Below, piece after piece: positions 47,014 to 56,053 of a stretch of DNA of 64,000 nucleotides. The notes under the pieces were generated by a model. That model did no database searches. It was not told the DNA's origin and saw only the letters and a list, made by a program, of their open reading frames with translations. The stretch lies in contig NZ_JAKNTW010000030.1 in the NCBI RefSeq assembly GCF_022213955.1, positions 39,955 to 103,954 on the forward strand. Reading direction: 5' to 3'. Every line of letters starts with the position of its first letter. The first letter of the stretch is position 1. A program made the translations under genes and the position numbers. Source of the DNA: Dolomitihabitans soli (GTDB lineage: Bacteria; Actinomycetota; Actinomycetes; Streptosporangiales; Streptosporangiaceae).

Positions 47014-49647
47014 ATGGCCGACCAGCGGCTGACGTTTCACGGGTGGGCGCGGGAGCGGATCGCCGGGCTCGCCACCGGCGTCCAGGACGGCCGAGCCAAG
47101 GTCACGACCACCGTCACGCTGACCGGCACCGCTCCGGACGGCGCGCCGACCGGTACCGCCACCGGGACCGTCAACTTCCTGCTGGCCGGACCGGCCGACG
47201 TGGTGGGGCCTGCACCCGGCGCGATCACCAACCGGTACCCCGCGCCCGGCACCATCGACCACGAGACCGACCGCTGCCCGCACGTGGAGTTCGCCGACGT
47301 CACGCTGCCCTGGCGGTACACCCCCGCGCCCCGGCCGGCGGCGGGCACCGGCGGGCAGCACCCGTGGCTGGTGCTCGTCACCGGCCGGCCGGACGTCGAG
47401 CTGACCCTGGCCGCGGGCCAGGTGACCCTCACCCCCGGCGTGCAGCAGAAACATCCCCTGGGCGCGGCGGGCGGACACTATCCGTGGGCGCACGTCCAGC
47501 AGGACGCCGAAGGGCGGCGGATCGCCCGGGTGCTGTCCGGCTCCCATCCCCTGGAGCCCGGCACCGACTACGTGGCCGTGCTGGTGCCCGCGTTCGACGC
47601 CGCCGGGCAACGGAACTGGAACGGCACCGCTCCCGTGAGCGTCCAGGTATACGACTGGTGGGCGTTTCGCACCGCGACTCCCCCCGGCAGTTTCGAGGAC
47701 CTGGCAGCGCTGCTTCGTCCCGGCGCGGCCAGTCCGGAGACCGGGCGCGCCCCACTCGACTATCCCCGCGTCCCGGAGGCGGGCGACCTGGAGGTCCGGG
47801 GCGCGCTGGCCCCGCTGGGCGCCGTCGACGCGCCGCTGCCCGCCGCGGTCTTCAGCGACCTGGACGGCCTGCGCACCCCCGCCAGGGACGACAAGGGCCG
47901 CCCCATCGTGGGCCTGCCCCGGTACGGCGAGGCGTGGCGGCTGGGCGCCCCCGAACAGACCGTCTGGGGCGGCACGCTGAACACCGACCCGAGGGACCGC
48001 GGCGTCGCCGGTGTCGGCCTGGAGTTGGGCATCCGGCTGCAGGAGGAGCTGTCCGCCGAGGTGAGCGCGTCGGCGGGCGCGCTGGCCGAGGCCCGTCAGC
48101 GGATCGCCCAGCTCGTGCTGGGGCTACAGGCCGCGGGCGGGTTGTGGAACCGGCGGATGCCCGCCGACCCGCTGGATCGGTTGTGGCTGCTGGGGCCCGC
48201 CCTGGGCCGCGTGGTCACCCCCTCCGGCACGGTCGCCGACCTGGCCACCGCTGCTGACCGTCCGCTGCCGAGCGGCGTGTTCTCCACCGCGCTGCGGCGC
48301 ATCCTGCGGACCGGCCCGCCGCGTACCCGGCTCACCACACGGGGTCGCGTCCGGCCGAGGGACGTCTTGATCGCGCTGAACGACTGCCCGCGCGAACCGG
48401 GTCGCAGCGACGACGGGGTGCCGCTCAGCGAGCACGGCATCGATCCGGCCGACCTGGAAACCAACCGCCAGAAGGCGGTGGAGACCGGGCACGTCGAGCT
48501 GGAACCGCTTGCCGGCCAGGCACACGATTTGGCCGCGCGGGCCCATCCGGACCTCCGCGAACTGACTGAGGCGCTCGCCAGACGGCTGGAGCGGAGTCAC
48601 GCGGACGGCTCACCCGCACCGTGGGCCGTGGCGCTCGCGTCGCTGGCGGCCGCCGCGGCGGTCAGGGACGACAAGGACGCGGTGGAGCGGCTCGCCGTCG
48701 CGCTGCGCGACCTGCTGGAGCGCTACCCGCACCCGGCTTCCCCCGAGGACCTGCTCGACCTGCTCCGCGCGTTCGCGCAACCGCCCGCCGACGAGGTTCC
48801 GTGCGACCCGGTGGACCTCGGCGCGATGTCCGAGCAGGTCGGTGCCGCCTTCGATCCGACCGGCGTGGACGGCCCCGCGCGGGTCCGGGTGCTGGCCACC
48901 GTGACCGGGCTCGACGCGGCCCAGCCGCTGGCCCCGCCGGAGGTGTGCGTGGGCCTGGACCGCCCGGTGTGGAGCGACGTGAACGACGCGTTCGCCGAGT
49001 GGCTGCTGCCCGGCGTCGGCGCGCTGCCGGACAACTCGGTGATCGCCTTGGAGACCAACCCCAGGTTCGTGGACTCGCTGCTCGTCGGGCTGAACACGCA
49101 ACTGCTCGCCGAACTGCGCTGGCGCAACATCCCGGTCGCCACCGGCTGCACCCCGCTGCGGGAGTTCTGGAACCGCCGCGACACCGCCACCGGCCTGCCG
49201 GTGGCGGACATCCGCGGCATCCTCACCTGGCCGGACGCCAGCGAACTCGGCACCGCACCGCACCGCCCCGCCGGAGTGTCACAGCGCGACCTGGTGATCG
49301 TGTCCCGCGGGCAGCTCTTCCTGCGCTACCCGGCCACCCTGGTCTACCTGGTCACCGCCGAGCACGGCGGAGTTCCGGACTTCGGCCAGGACCCCGACCC
49401 CGCCGCGCCGCGCGTGTTCCCCGGCTTCCAGGGGCGGCTCGGCACGGACGTGACCTTCTTCGGCTTCCAGGGCTTCGACCCGGACGCCGTGACGCGGCAC
49501 TGGCTGGTCTTCGAGGAACCTCCAGCCGGTTACCGGTTCGCCAACGACCAATCCGCCTCCGCGGCCCCGCAGACCTGGGCCGCGGCGAGCTTCGCCCGGC
49601 CGGTCCGGGTGCTGATCCGCGGCGACCGGCTCGACCCGGAAGGATGA
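47014..49647 (+). CDS. 877-residue protein of unknown function, cassette gene 4
   Basis: The start is ATG 47014 with AGGAGGG 7 nt upstream. An N-terminal beta-sandwich-like region (1-230; LTFHGWARERIAGLATG, VQVYDWWAFRT) is followed by a middle helical region (about 330-600). The C-terminal domain has RGQLFLRYPATLVYL, FPGFQGRLGTDVTFFGFQG and WLVFEEPPAGYRF. That last pattern, R-G-x-L-x-x-R-Y-P followed by F-x-G-x-L-x-x-D-x-x-F-F-G-F, is one I associate with large conserved hypothetical proteins in actinobacteria and other phyla that sit beside DUF6603 genes. No catalytic motif is recognised and no signal peptide. The stop overlaps the next gene. Confidence 0.82.
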   Translation: MADQRLTFHGWARERIAGLATGVQDGRAKVTTTVTLTGTAPDGAPTGTATGTVNFLLAGPADVVGPAPGAITNRYPAPGTIDHETDRCPHVEFADVTLPWRYTPAPRPAAGTGGQHPWLVLVTGRPDVELTLAAGQVTLTPGVQQKHPLGAAGGHYPWAHVQQDAEGRRIARVLSGSHPLEPGTDYVAVLVPAFDAAGQRNWNGTAPVSVQVYDWWAFRTATPPGSFEDLAALLRPGAASPETGRAPLDYPRVPEAGDLEVRGALAPLGAVDAPLPAAVFSDLDGLRTPARDDKGRPIVGLPRYGEAWRLGAPEQTVWGGTLNTDPRDRGVAGVGLELGIRLQEELSAEVSASAGALAEARQRIAQLVLGLQAAGGLWNRRMPADPLDRLWLLGPALGRVVTPSGTVADLATAADRPLPSGVFSTALRRILRTGPPRTRLTTRGRVRPRDVLIALNDCPREPGRSDDGVPLSEHGIDPADLETNRQKAVETGHVELEPLAGQAHDLAARAHPDLRELTEALARRLERSHADGSPAPWAVALASLAAAAAVRDDKDAVERLAVALRDLLERYPHPASPEDLLDLLRAFAQPPADEVPCDPVDLGAMSEQVGAAFDPTGVDGPARVRVLATVTGLDAAQPLAPPEVCVGLDRPVWSDVNDAFAEWLLPGVGALPDNSVIALETNPRFVDSLLVGLNTQLLAELRWRNIPVATGCTPLREFWNRRDTATGLPVADIRGILTWPDASELGTAPHRPAGVSQRDLVIVSRGQLFLRYPATLVYLVTAEHGGVPDFGQDPDPAAPRVFPGFQGRLGTDVTFFGFQGFDPDAVTRHWLVFEEPPAGYRFANDQSASAAPQTWAAASFARPVRVLIRGDRLDPEG

Positions 49648-49649
49648 GG

Positions 49650-52600
49650 ATGCACGCGACCATCGGGGTGTTGCTTCCCGTACGGATCGAGACCCGGTTC
49701 TCACCAGGACTGGTACGGCTTCGCGTCGTGCCGGACGAACCCTGGTTCGCCCGGCACGATCCGAAGGTCTCCGACGGCGAACTGGAAGCACTCCGGTTGT
49801 ACGCGGACACGCTCGGCCAGGCGACCACCCCGGCGGCCGCCGAGCAGGCGTGGCGCGACCTCGCCGGCCACGTCGGCGGCGGCGCCCGGGCGCTCTACCT
49901 GGTCCGGCGCATGGCGACCCCCGGCCCGGGCGGCACGATCACGGTACGGGAGGCGGCGCCGGAGGAGATCAGGACCGAGCCCGCCTTCCCCCGCGTCGAG
50001 GGGTTCCCCGAACAGTTGCACGTCTGGCTGGCCAGAGGCGGCGGACCGCCGGTCGAGGTGCTGACCCTGACCGTCGACCGGACCCGGCTGCTGACCGACT
50101 TCCCCGACCCGGACGCGCCGGGCGACCGCCGCTGGTGGGAGAACTGGGACGAGGCGGTCGCCGCCGGGCTCGCCGGTAAGTTCGCGCTGTCCGGCAACCC
50201 CGCCGACATCGACGTCCTGTACGTCACCGGGCTCGGCGACGGCGACCCCGCACGGCTCTTCGCCGACCACCGCGACGCGGGACGGCTGGGCCTGCTGGCG
50301 CCCGGCGAACCGACCAACTCGGTGGACGGCAGACCGGCCGCGTCCTTCGGCCAGGACCCGATGCCCTGGCGCGATCTCCTCGAAAGCCCGCCCACCGAGG
50401 TGCAGCGGCAGGTGTCCGCCGCGCTCACCGGTGATCCGTCTCGGCTCGGCCCGCTGCCCGGCACCGCCGAACCGCACCGGGACCCGTCCACCGCCATGGT
50501 CGCCGGGCTCTGGCCCGCGCTGTGGGGCTTCGCCGGGCAGGACGTGTGGGGCGTCACCGGTGATGGCACCGCGGACGCGGCGGCCTGGGCGCCGGCCGCG
50601 CTGCTGCCCGAGGGCCCGTTCCCCACCTTGCGGGTCGGTTCCCAGCCCTACGGCCTGCTGCCGGTGACCGTACTGGACCGGTGGACCGCCGACGCCGGCG
50701 ACCCCGCCGTCGAGGACGCGCTCGCGCAGCCCCTGTTGCGGCTCCGCGCCGAGTACGCGGCGGCCGCGCGGGCCCGCGGCACGGTGGTCGGCGCCTCCAC
50801 CGCCCAGCTGCTCGAACTGATCGGCCAACTGCCTGCCTCACCGCTGTTCCGGCACCGGCACGCCTGGCCACTCGAACTGTGGTGGCTCGTCCTGACCCTG
50901 CTCGGCTACGGCCTGACCTGGGACGACCTGGACCGGGCCTGGCACGACCGGCACCCGCTGTCCCGTGACCTCAAGCTGGATCCGGTGCGCCGGTACGGCA
51001 CCGCCGGCGCGCCACGCCCGCTGCGGATACCACTCGTCGTGCCGGAGAAACTACCCGAGGGCATGAGGCTGGGCGAGGTGCTCAAGCGCCTGGTCGAGAT
51101 CGCGTACGAGGTGCCGTGGATCTACCAGAGCATCGACACCCTGGAGAAGGAGCTGCTCAGGTTCCCGCCGGACAGCCTGCTGCTGCGGCTGGCCATCCGC
51201 TCGCTCCAGGTGGCCATCGGGGACGTCGGCCGGGTGATCGTGGGCGATCCGCCGCCCGCGCCGGAACCCGTCGCCTGGGACGCCTCGACACCCGGCAGGC
51301 TGCAGTCGTGGATCTCCGCCGTCTCGGTGGCGGCGCTCACCGCGCCCACACCCGAAGCCCGCCGGTTCGCCGCCGTCGCCGACGGCCTGCTCGGGCTGAC
51401 CTCCCTGGACGAGGCCCGTGTCGAACGGCTGTTGCGGGCCGTGGTGGACACCGCCGCGTTCCGGGTCGACCCGTGGCTGACCGGCCTGCCCACCCGCCGC
51501 CTCGACACCCTGCTCTCCGACGGGGACACCCGCTCGCGGCTCGGCGTGTACGGATGGGTGGACGGCCCACGGCCGGGTACGCCCGGCCCCAACTCCGCCG
51601 GGATGATCCACGCCCCCTCCCCCGCCCAGGCACTGGCCGCGACGGTGCTGCGGGACCGCGCGGTGAACGACGGTTCGGCGCGGTGGGACCTGGAGCTGAC
51701 CTCACGCGGTGTGCGGGACGCCGACCGGATCGCCGAGCACGTGCGGGTCGGGGCGCATCTGGCGGAGGCGCTCGGCCGCGAGGTGGAACGGGTGGTCTTC
51801 GCACCCGCCGACGTGGCGCGGCTACGGCACGACTTCCCGGTTCGCACCGAGCACGCCGGGCGGCGGGTCTGCGACGGGCTCGCCGTACTCGCCGCGCCGC
51901 CCTCCTCGCTGTCCCTCGACCCGGACCGGCTGGCGGGACTGGCCCGGTTGCGGACGGCCGTGGACGCCTATGGCGACCTGCTCGTCGCCGAGGCGGTGCA
52001 GCATGTCACGCACGGGCGGGCGGAGGTGGCGGGGGCGGTCATGGACGCCGCCGCCGGACTGTCCCGCCCGCCGCACCTGGAGATCCTGCGGACGCCGCGG
52101 CAGGGCCGCGCGGTGACCACCTGCGTCGTCGTCGCGCTGCCCGGCGTGACCGCACCCGTGCCGCCCGCGGACCCGCTGGACCGGGCCTGCCTCAGTCCGG
52201 GGCTGCTCGCCGACCCCTCGGTGGCGCTCTTCCTCGAACAGCAGCTCGGCACGGCCGGCGGCTGGACGTTCACGGTCGCCGAGGGAAGCGGCGCGACCGC
52301 GACCGTCACCCTGGCCGACCTCGGGCTGCTCCCGGTGGACGCGCCCGCTCTTTCCCTCACCGACCTGGAACGCCTGGCGGTCGAGGCCGGCGCCGCGAAC
52401 CTCGGCGTCGAGGCGGCCGACGCCGTGCTCGCCGGCGGCACCGGCCCGGCCCGTTACGAGGCCGCCGCCCGGCTGACCGCTCTGCTCGGCCGGCGGCCCG
52501 CCGGTCCCGACGCTTTCACCGAACAGGCCGACGCGGTGGTGGACGTCACCACCGTGGACGCCGACCTGCTGGCCCGGTACATCGTGGTGGCAGACACGCT

Positions 52601-53501
52601 GACCGCGCTCGGCGCCGCGCTGGTCACCGAACTCGGCGCCGCCGTGCCCGACCTCGCCGTGCTGACCAGGCTCGGCCGCGCCGCCCGTGCCTGGGGCGTC
52701 GCCCCCGACCCGCCGCCGGGCGCGACCGGCCCGGACGCCCAGGTCATCGCCGTCGCCGAGCGTGCCGCCGACCTCCTCACCGCCCGGCTGGCCGCCGCCC
52801 CCGGAACCGCGTCGCCCGGCCCCGGCGAGCCGTCCCCCGCCGCCGCGCTCGCTCGCGACGATCTGGTGGCGGCGCTGGCGGCGCTGGCCTCCCCCACCGG
52901 CCAGCTCGCCGTCACCTCGCGCCTGCCACGCACGGCCCTCCCGGCGCTGACCGCCGACCCTGGCATCGGGGACGAGTGGCTGCCCACGGTCGCCGCCGTA
53001 CGCGAGTCCGTGGCCCGGATCGAGGCGCACCAGCTCGTCGCCGAGACCCCGCGATCCTGCGGTCCCGCCTTGACCGCCTGGACCAACAAGCCGGGCGATC
53101 CGTGGCAGGTCACCGCCGAGGACGGCCGCCGTCTGATCCTCGCCTTCGCGGGCTCCGGCCTGGCCTTGAACGCCCCGCCGGGCGGGCCGGACGTCGCGGC
53201 GGCCGTGATCGACCGGTTCACCGAGGTGATCCCGGACACGGAGCAGACCACCGCGGTCACCTTCGGCTTCGACGCTCCGGGCGCCCGCGCCCAGCAAGCG
53301 ATCCTGCTGGCCGTACCGCCGGACCCGGCCGTCGAGTTCGATCCGGACCTGCTGGTCGAGCTCGTCGCCGGCGCCCGGGAACTGGCCCACGCCCGGGTCG
53401 CCCGCCCCGCCGACCTGTCCCCCGGCCTGCGCGGCATGCTGCCTACCGCCCTCCTGCCCGCCACCGGGGCCACCACGGTCCCCCTGGAACCTCGAAAGTG
53501 A
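49650..53501 (+). CDS. 1283-residue protein of unknown function, cassette gene 5
   Basis: GGAAGG at 49638-49643 is 6 nt before ATG 49650; an ATG at 49644 inside an ATGA overlap is the alternative. The frame also runs far upstream, but only as a shadow of the preceding gene. N-terminal segment: IGVLLPVRIETRF, VVPDEPW; then WWENWDEAVAAG (about 155) and PTLRVGSQPYGLLPVTVLDRW (about 325, first 20 residues shown), both strongly conserved-looking. The rest is rich in Ala/Leu helices with beta pieces. No known domain, signal peptide or membrane span. Its length and partner genes suggest a structural or scaffold component rather than an enzyme; that is an inference. Confidence 0.82.
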   Translation: MHATIGVLLPVRIETRFSPGLVRLRVVPDEPWFARHDPKVSDGELEALRLYADTLGQATTPAAAEQAWRDLAGHVGGGARALYLVRRMATPGPGGTITVREAAPEEIRTEPAFPRVEGFPEQLHVWLARGGGPPVEVLTLTVDRTRLLTDFPDPDAPGDRRWWENWDEAVAAGLAGKFALSGNPADIDVLYVTGLGDGDPARLFADHRDAGRLGLLAPGEPTNSVDGRPAASFGQDPMPWRDLLESPPTEVQRQVSAALTGDPSRLGPLPGTAEPHRDPSTAMVAGLWPALWGFAGQDVWGVTGDGTADAAAWAPAALLPEGPFPTLRVGSQPYGLLPVTVLDRWTADAGDPAVEDALAQPLLRLRAEYAAAARARGTVVGASTAQLLELIGQLPASPLFRHRHAWPLELWWLVLTLLGYGLTWDDLDRAWHDRHPLSRDLKLDPVRRYGTAGAPRPLRIPLVVPEKLPEGMRLGEVLKRLVEIAYEVPWIYQSIDTLEKELLRFPPDSLLLRLAIRSLQVAIGDVGRVIVGDPPPAPEPVAWDASTPGRLQSWISAVSVAALTAPTPEARRFAAVADGLLGLTSLDEARVERLLRAVVDTAAFRVDPWLTGLPTRRLDTLLSDGDTRSRLGVYGWVDGPRPGTPGPNSAGMIHAPSPAQALAATVLRDRAVNDGSARWDLELTSRGVRDADRIAEHVRVGAHLAEALGREVERVVFAPADVARLRHDFPVRTEHAGRRVCDGLAVLAAPPSSLSLDPDRLAGLARLRTAVDAYGDLLVAEAVQHVTHGRAEVAGAVMDAAAGLSRPPHLEILRTPRQGRAVTTCVVVALPGVTAPVPPADPLDRACLSPGLLADPSVALFLEQQLGTAGGWTFTVAEGSGATATVTLADLGLLPVDAPALSLTDLERLAVEAGAANLGVEAADAVLAGGTGPARYEAAARLTALLGRRPAGPDAFTEQADAVVDVTTVDADLLARYIVVADTLTALGAALVTELGAAVPDLAVLTRLGRAARAWGVAPDPPPGATGPDAQVIAVAERAADLLTARLAAAPGTASPGPGEPSPAAALARDDLVAALAALASPTGQLAVTSRLPRTALPALTADPGIGDEWLPTVAAVRESVARIEAHQLVAETPRSCGPALTAWTNKPGDPWQVTAEDGRRLILAFAGSGLALNAPPGGPDVAAAVIDRFTEVIPDTEQTTAVTFGFDAPGARAQQAILLAVPPDPAVEFDPDLLVELVAGARELAHARVARPADLSPGLRGMLPTALLPATGATTVPLEPRK

Positions 53502-53505
53502 CGCG

Positions 53506-55032
53506 ATGGCGCTCATGTACGGCACGATGCATCGGCTGGAGGCCGATCCGGCGCAGACGGATCTGGCCCGCGGCTTCACCGCCGAGGTGGCCGATCCGGC
53601 CTGGCTGCTCGGGCGGCAGTGGCAACTCGGCGAGCACCAGGGCGAGGACGCGTCGTCTCCGGTCCGGATCAGCTACCGGGCCAGGTTGACCCCGATCGAT
53701 CCGATCGGCGAGCAGCCCGCGCTGGATCCGCGTTCCGTGCCCGCCGAGGCCATCGTGGAATCCGAACCGGGCGACTCGTGGTCCACCGGCCGCCGTGTCG
53801 CGGCCGGGCGTGCCGTGGCGGCCGCCGCGCTCGCCGCCGGCACCCCGCTCCCCGCCGACCCCGAACTCCTGCTCACCGCGCTCCCCGTCCCGTACGAGAT
53901 CCTGGACGGCACCGGGTTCGACGGCAGGATCCTCTGGCGGCGGCGTGCCTCCCTCGGCCTCGACGAGGCGTGGTTCGGCGGGTACCGCCCACCCGCCCAG
54001 GAGCCCGCCGACCTGTGGGACCCGGCCGAACTCAGCTACAGCACCACCTTCACCGCGGGCGACGCCGTACTGACCCTCGACCGGCACGACGGCGGCGACC
54101 TGGACTGGTACTCGGTGGACGCCGACCATCCGCTGGGGGCGGCCACCGAACCGGCCGACGCCGTGGAGTTGTACCCGCGCCGCGTCGTGTACCCCGGTGC
54201 GCCGCTACCTCGCTGGTGGCAGATCGAGGACGCCAAGGTGGACATCGGCGGCTACCCCCCGGACCGCGCGCACCTGCCCACGCTACTGCTCATCGACCTG
54301 CTGGTGAACCAGTCCGACAACTGGTTCACCTTCCCGGTGACGGCCCGTGCCGGTCACGTGGTCACCCTGGACGAGGTGATCGTGCACGACTCCTTCGGCG
54401 ACGACTGGACACTCGCCCCACCCACCGGCTGGAGCCTGTTCGCCACCGAAGGGCTCGATTCGCGATCTTTGATCGTCTGGGCCACCGCCGCCACCCCGCT
54501 GACCGGGCCGGTCCTCGACGAGGTCGCCATCGGCACCGACGAGGACGCCAACCTGCTGTGGGCGGTCGAACAACGCCTGCGTGGCCGCAGCGTCAGCGGC
54601 GAGGGCGACGCGATTCCCGACCCGCCGGCGCACATCGATGCCGCCGGCCGCCAAGGTTTCGCGTACCGGCCGATGACCCGCCTCCCCCGTTACTGGCACC
54701 CGTACGAGATCGAGGCCATCGGCGGTATCCGGCGTTTCGTCCAGGGGCGTGCCGCCGACCTGTCCGGCCCGGTCGCCGTGCTCCTCCCGGAGGCCGAGAG
54801 CGACCTCCTCATCGACCCGGCCTCCGGCGGCGTCCATCCCACCCACCAGCTCGAACCCGCCGCCATCCCCGCCGACGGGGTCCGCGTCGAACGCCGCGCC
54901 GTCCTCGCCCGCACCACCACCGGCGCCCCCGTCCTGTGGACTCAGCGCCGCCGCCAGCCCCTCCTCACCCCACCCGCGTTCCCGCTCCGCTTCGACGTCA
55001 TGCAGCCGGTCCCTCCCACAGCCGACGAGTGA
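53506..55032 (+). CDS. 508-residue protein of unknown function, cassette gene 6
   Basis: The start is ATG 53506, 4 bp after the previous stop, with only a weak GAAAG ribosome site, so coupling to the upstream gene is probable. N-terminus: MYGTMHRLEADPAQTDLARG, then VADPAWLLGRQWQLGEHQGE with many conserved-looking Trp, Gln and Glu residues. The middle is beta-rich (LDWYSVDADHPLG; RWWQIEDAKVDIGGY; NWFTFPVTARAGHV). The C-terminus (VLARTTTGAPVLWTQRRR) is basic. No fold recognised, no signal peptide. It is the last gene of the operon; no clear terminator hairpin follows. Confidence 0.82.
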   Translation: MALMYGTMHRLEADPAQTDLARGFTAEVADPAWLLGRQWQLGEHQGEDASSPVRISYRARLTPIDPIGEQPALDPRSVPAEAIVESEPGDSWSTGRRVAAGRAVAAAALAAGTPLPADPELLLTALPVPYEILDGTGFDGRILWRRRASLGLDEAWFGGYRPPAQEPADLWDPAELSYSTTFTAGDAVLTLDRHDGGDLDWYSVDADHPLGAATEPADAVELYPRRVVYPGAPLPRWWQIEDAKVDIGGYPPDRAHLPTLLLIDLLVNQSDNWFTFPVTARAGHVVTLDEVIVHDSFGDDWTLAPPTGWSLFATEGLDSRSLIVWATAATPLTGPVLDEVAIGTDEDANLLWAVEQRLRGRSVSGEGDAIPDPPAHIDAAGRQGFAYRPMTRLPRYWHPYEIEAIGGIRRFVQGRAADLSGPVAVLLPEAESDLLIDPASGGVHPTHQLEPAAIPADGVRVERRAVLARTTTGAPVLWTQRRRQPLLTPPAFPLRFDVMQPVPPTADE

Positions 55033-55120
55033 CCGATTGATTGCCCCCACCGCGCTCTCACCGCGGCCGGGCCGCCCACGCCGCGGCGAACAGCTCCGGC
55101 AGCTGTGACGGGGTATTAGA

Positions 55121-55290
55121 TCTCTGGTGGGTGGGGTCGGCCTGTGGGACCACGCCCCCACCGACGCGGGCGAGACCGTCTCAATTGCCTACCGCCTGTG
55201 CCGCGCGCACTGGGGGCACGGCTACGCCTCCGAGGCCATCCTTGCTGGCCTTCGAACACGTCGGCGCCGGCGCCACGGCCGGAACGTGGG
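55121..55290 (+). pseudogene. GNAT acetyltransferase remnant
   Basis: A frame here reads VGLWDHAPTD, then VSIAYRLCRAHWGHGYASEA, the acetyl-CoA-binding strand and loop of GNAT enzymes acting on ribosomal proteins or small molecules. After about 45 codons the matching residues (LAFEHVGA) continue in another frame. No start or full domain exists, so it is a frameshifted fragment. Confidence 0.6.
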
Positions 55291-55328
55291 GCGCCGCCCC
55301 GGCCGGCGTCATCGTCATCCTGGCCGTG

Positions 55329-55928
55329 CTACTCGACAGCGCTTGCGCCGGCCGGTGCCGCTGCCGTGGGGATGGCGTTGTCGATGAGGACGGCTGCGAT
55401 GGCGGCGGCGGTGGTGAACGCTTCGGTGTTGAGGACTCGGCTGCGGGCCGAGGCGCCGTCCAGGAGCAGCGCCAGTTGCTCGCCGAGCTGTTCGGGGTTG
55501 GTGGCGCCGGCCTCGCGGGCGGTATCGGTGAGCCGGGCGGCAAAGCCTTTTTTGTAGTTGCGGGCGTGTACGCGTGCCGGGTGGCCCGGGTCGGGGATTT
55601 CGACGGCCGCCGCGATGAATGGGCACAGGGGCGCGTGCACGTCGAACGCGGCGAGGAGTCGTTCGCGAGGTGTGAGGTCGGTGCGGTCGAACACTTCGGG
55701 CAGGATGTCGGGATCGAATCGGCGTAGGCATTCGGCGATCAGCTCGTCCTTGCCGGTGAAGTGCTGGTAAAGCGTGCGCTTGGACACCTCAGCCACCGCG
55801 CAGAGCTGGTCCAGGCCGGTGCAGTTGATGCCTTGATCGCGGAACAGTCGATGTGACGCGCTGAGGATGCGCTCTCGTGCGCCCCTGCCGCGGCGCAGGC
55901 CCCGCGGCCCCTTCTCCAACTCTGTCAC
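55329..55928 (-). CDS. TetR-family regulator
   Basis: The 199-residue protein begins at GTG 55928 (VTELEKGPRGLRRGRG). Its helix-turn-helix (ERILSASHRLFRDQG, CAVAEVSKRTLYQHF) is typical of TetR proteins, and its C-terminal domain resembles the TetR_C of transcription factors beside SDR and monooxygenase genes. A longer frame to 56033 would run through the operator region and is unlikely. It is divergent from the SDR gene; two copies of a 14-bp sequence lie between them. Confidence 0.87.
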   Translation of the reverse strand: MTELEKGPRGLRRGRGARERILSASHRLFRDQGINCTGLDQLCAVAEVSKRTLYQHFTGKDELIAECLRRFDPDILPEVFDRTDLTPRERLLAAFDVHAPLCPFIAAAVEIPDPGHPARVHARNYKKGFAARLTDTAREAGATNPEQLGEQLALLLDGASARSRVLNTEAFTTAAAIAAVLIDNAIPTAAAPAGASAVE

Positions 55929-55955
55929 ATGCCCAGCGTAGCCCACTTCGGTACC

Positions 55956-56023
55956 GATCGGTGTGCATAGCTTGCACCCCGCGCGACTGTTCGCTACGTT
56001 AAGTACGCAGATCGGTGTACATA
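55956..56023. promoter_or_regulatory. Pair of direct-repeat operator sites between TetR and SDR genes
   Basis: GATCGGTGTGCATA (55956-55969) and GATCGGTGTACATA (56010-56023) differ at one base and are 54 bp apart, about five helical turns. The first lies within a perfect ACCGATCGGT palindrome. Location and spacing fit binding of the divergent TetR protein to both promoters. Confidence 0.6.
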
Positions 56024-56053
56024 ACATCGGCACAGCATGTGAATGGAGTGGTC

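Noticed and set aside
45151..47610. 819-codon minus-strand frame opposite cassette genes 3 and 4
   Set aside because: Gly/Gln/Arg-rich shadow of high-GC genes with no recognisable segment.
44877..48257. 1126-codon plus-strand frame overlapping cassette genes 3 and 4
   Set aside because: Arg/Pro-rich, spans the junction of two genes with good starts; not plausible.
48621..49649. N-terminal extension of the 1283-residue cassette protein
   Set aside because: The extension is an Arg/Gly-rich shadow of the preceding gene; the ribosome site and the recognisable sequence begin at 49650.
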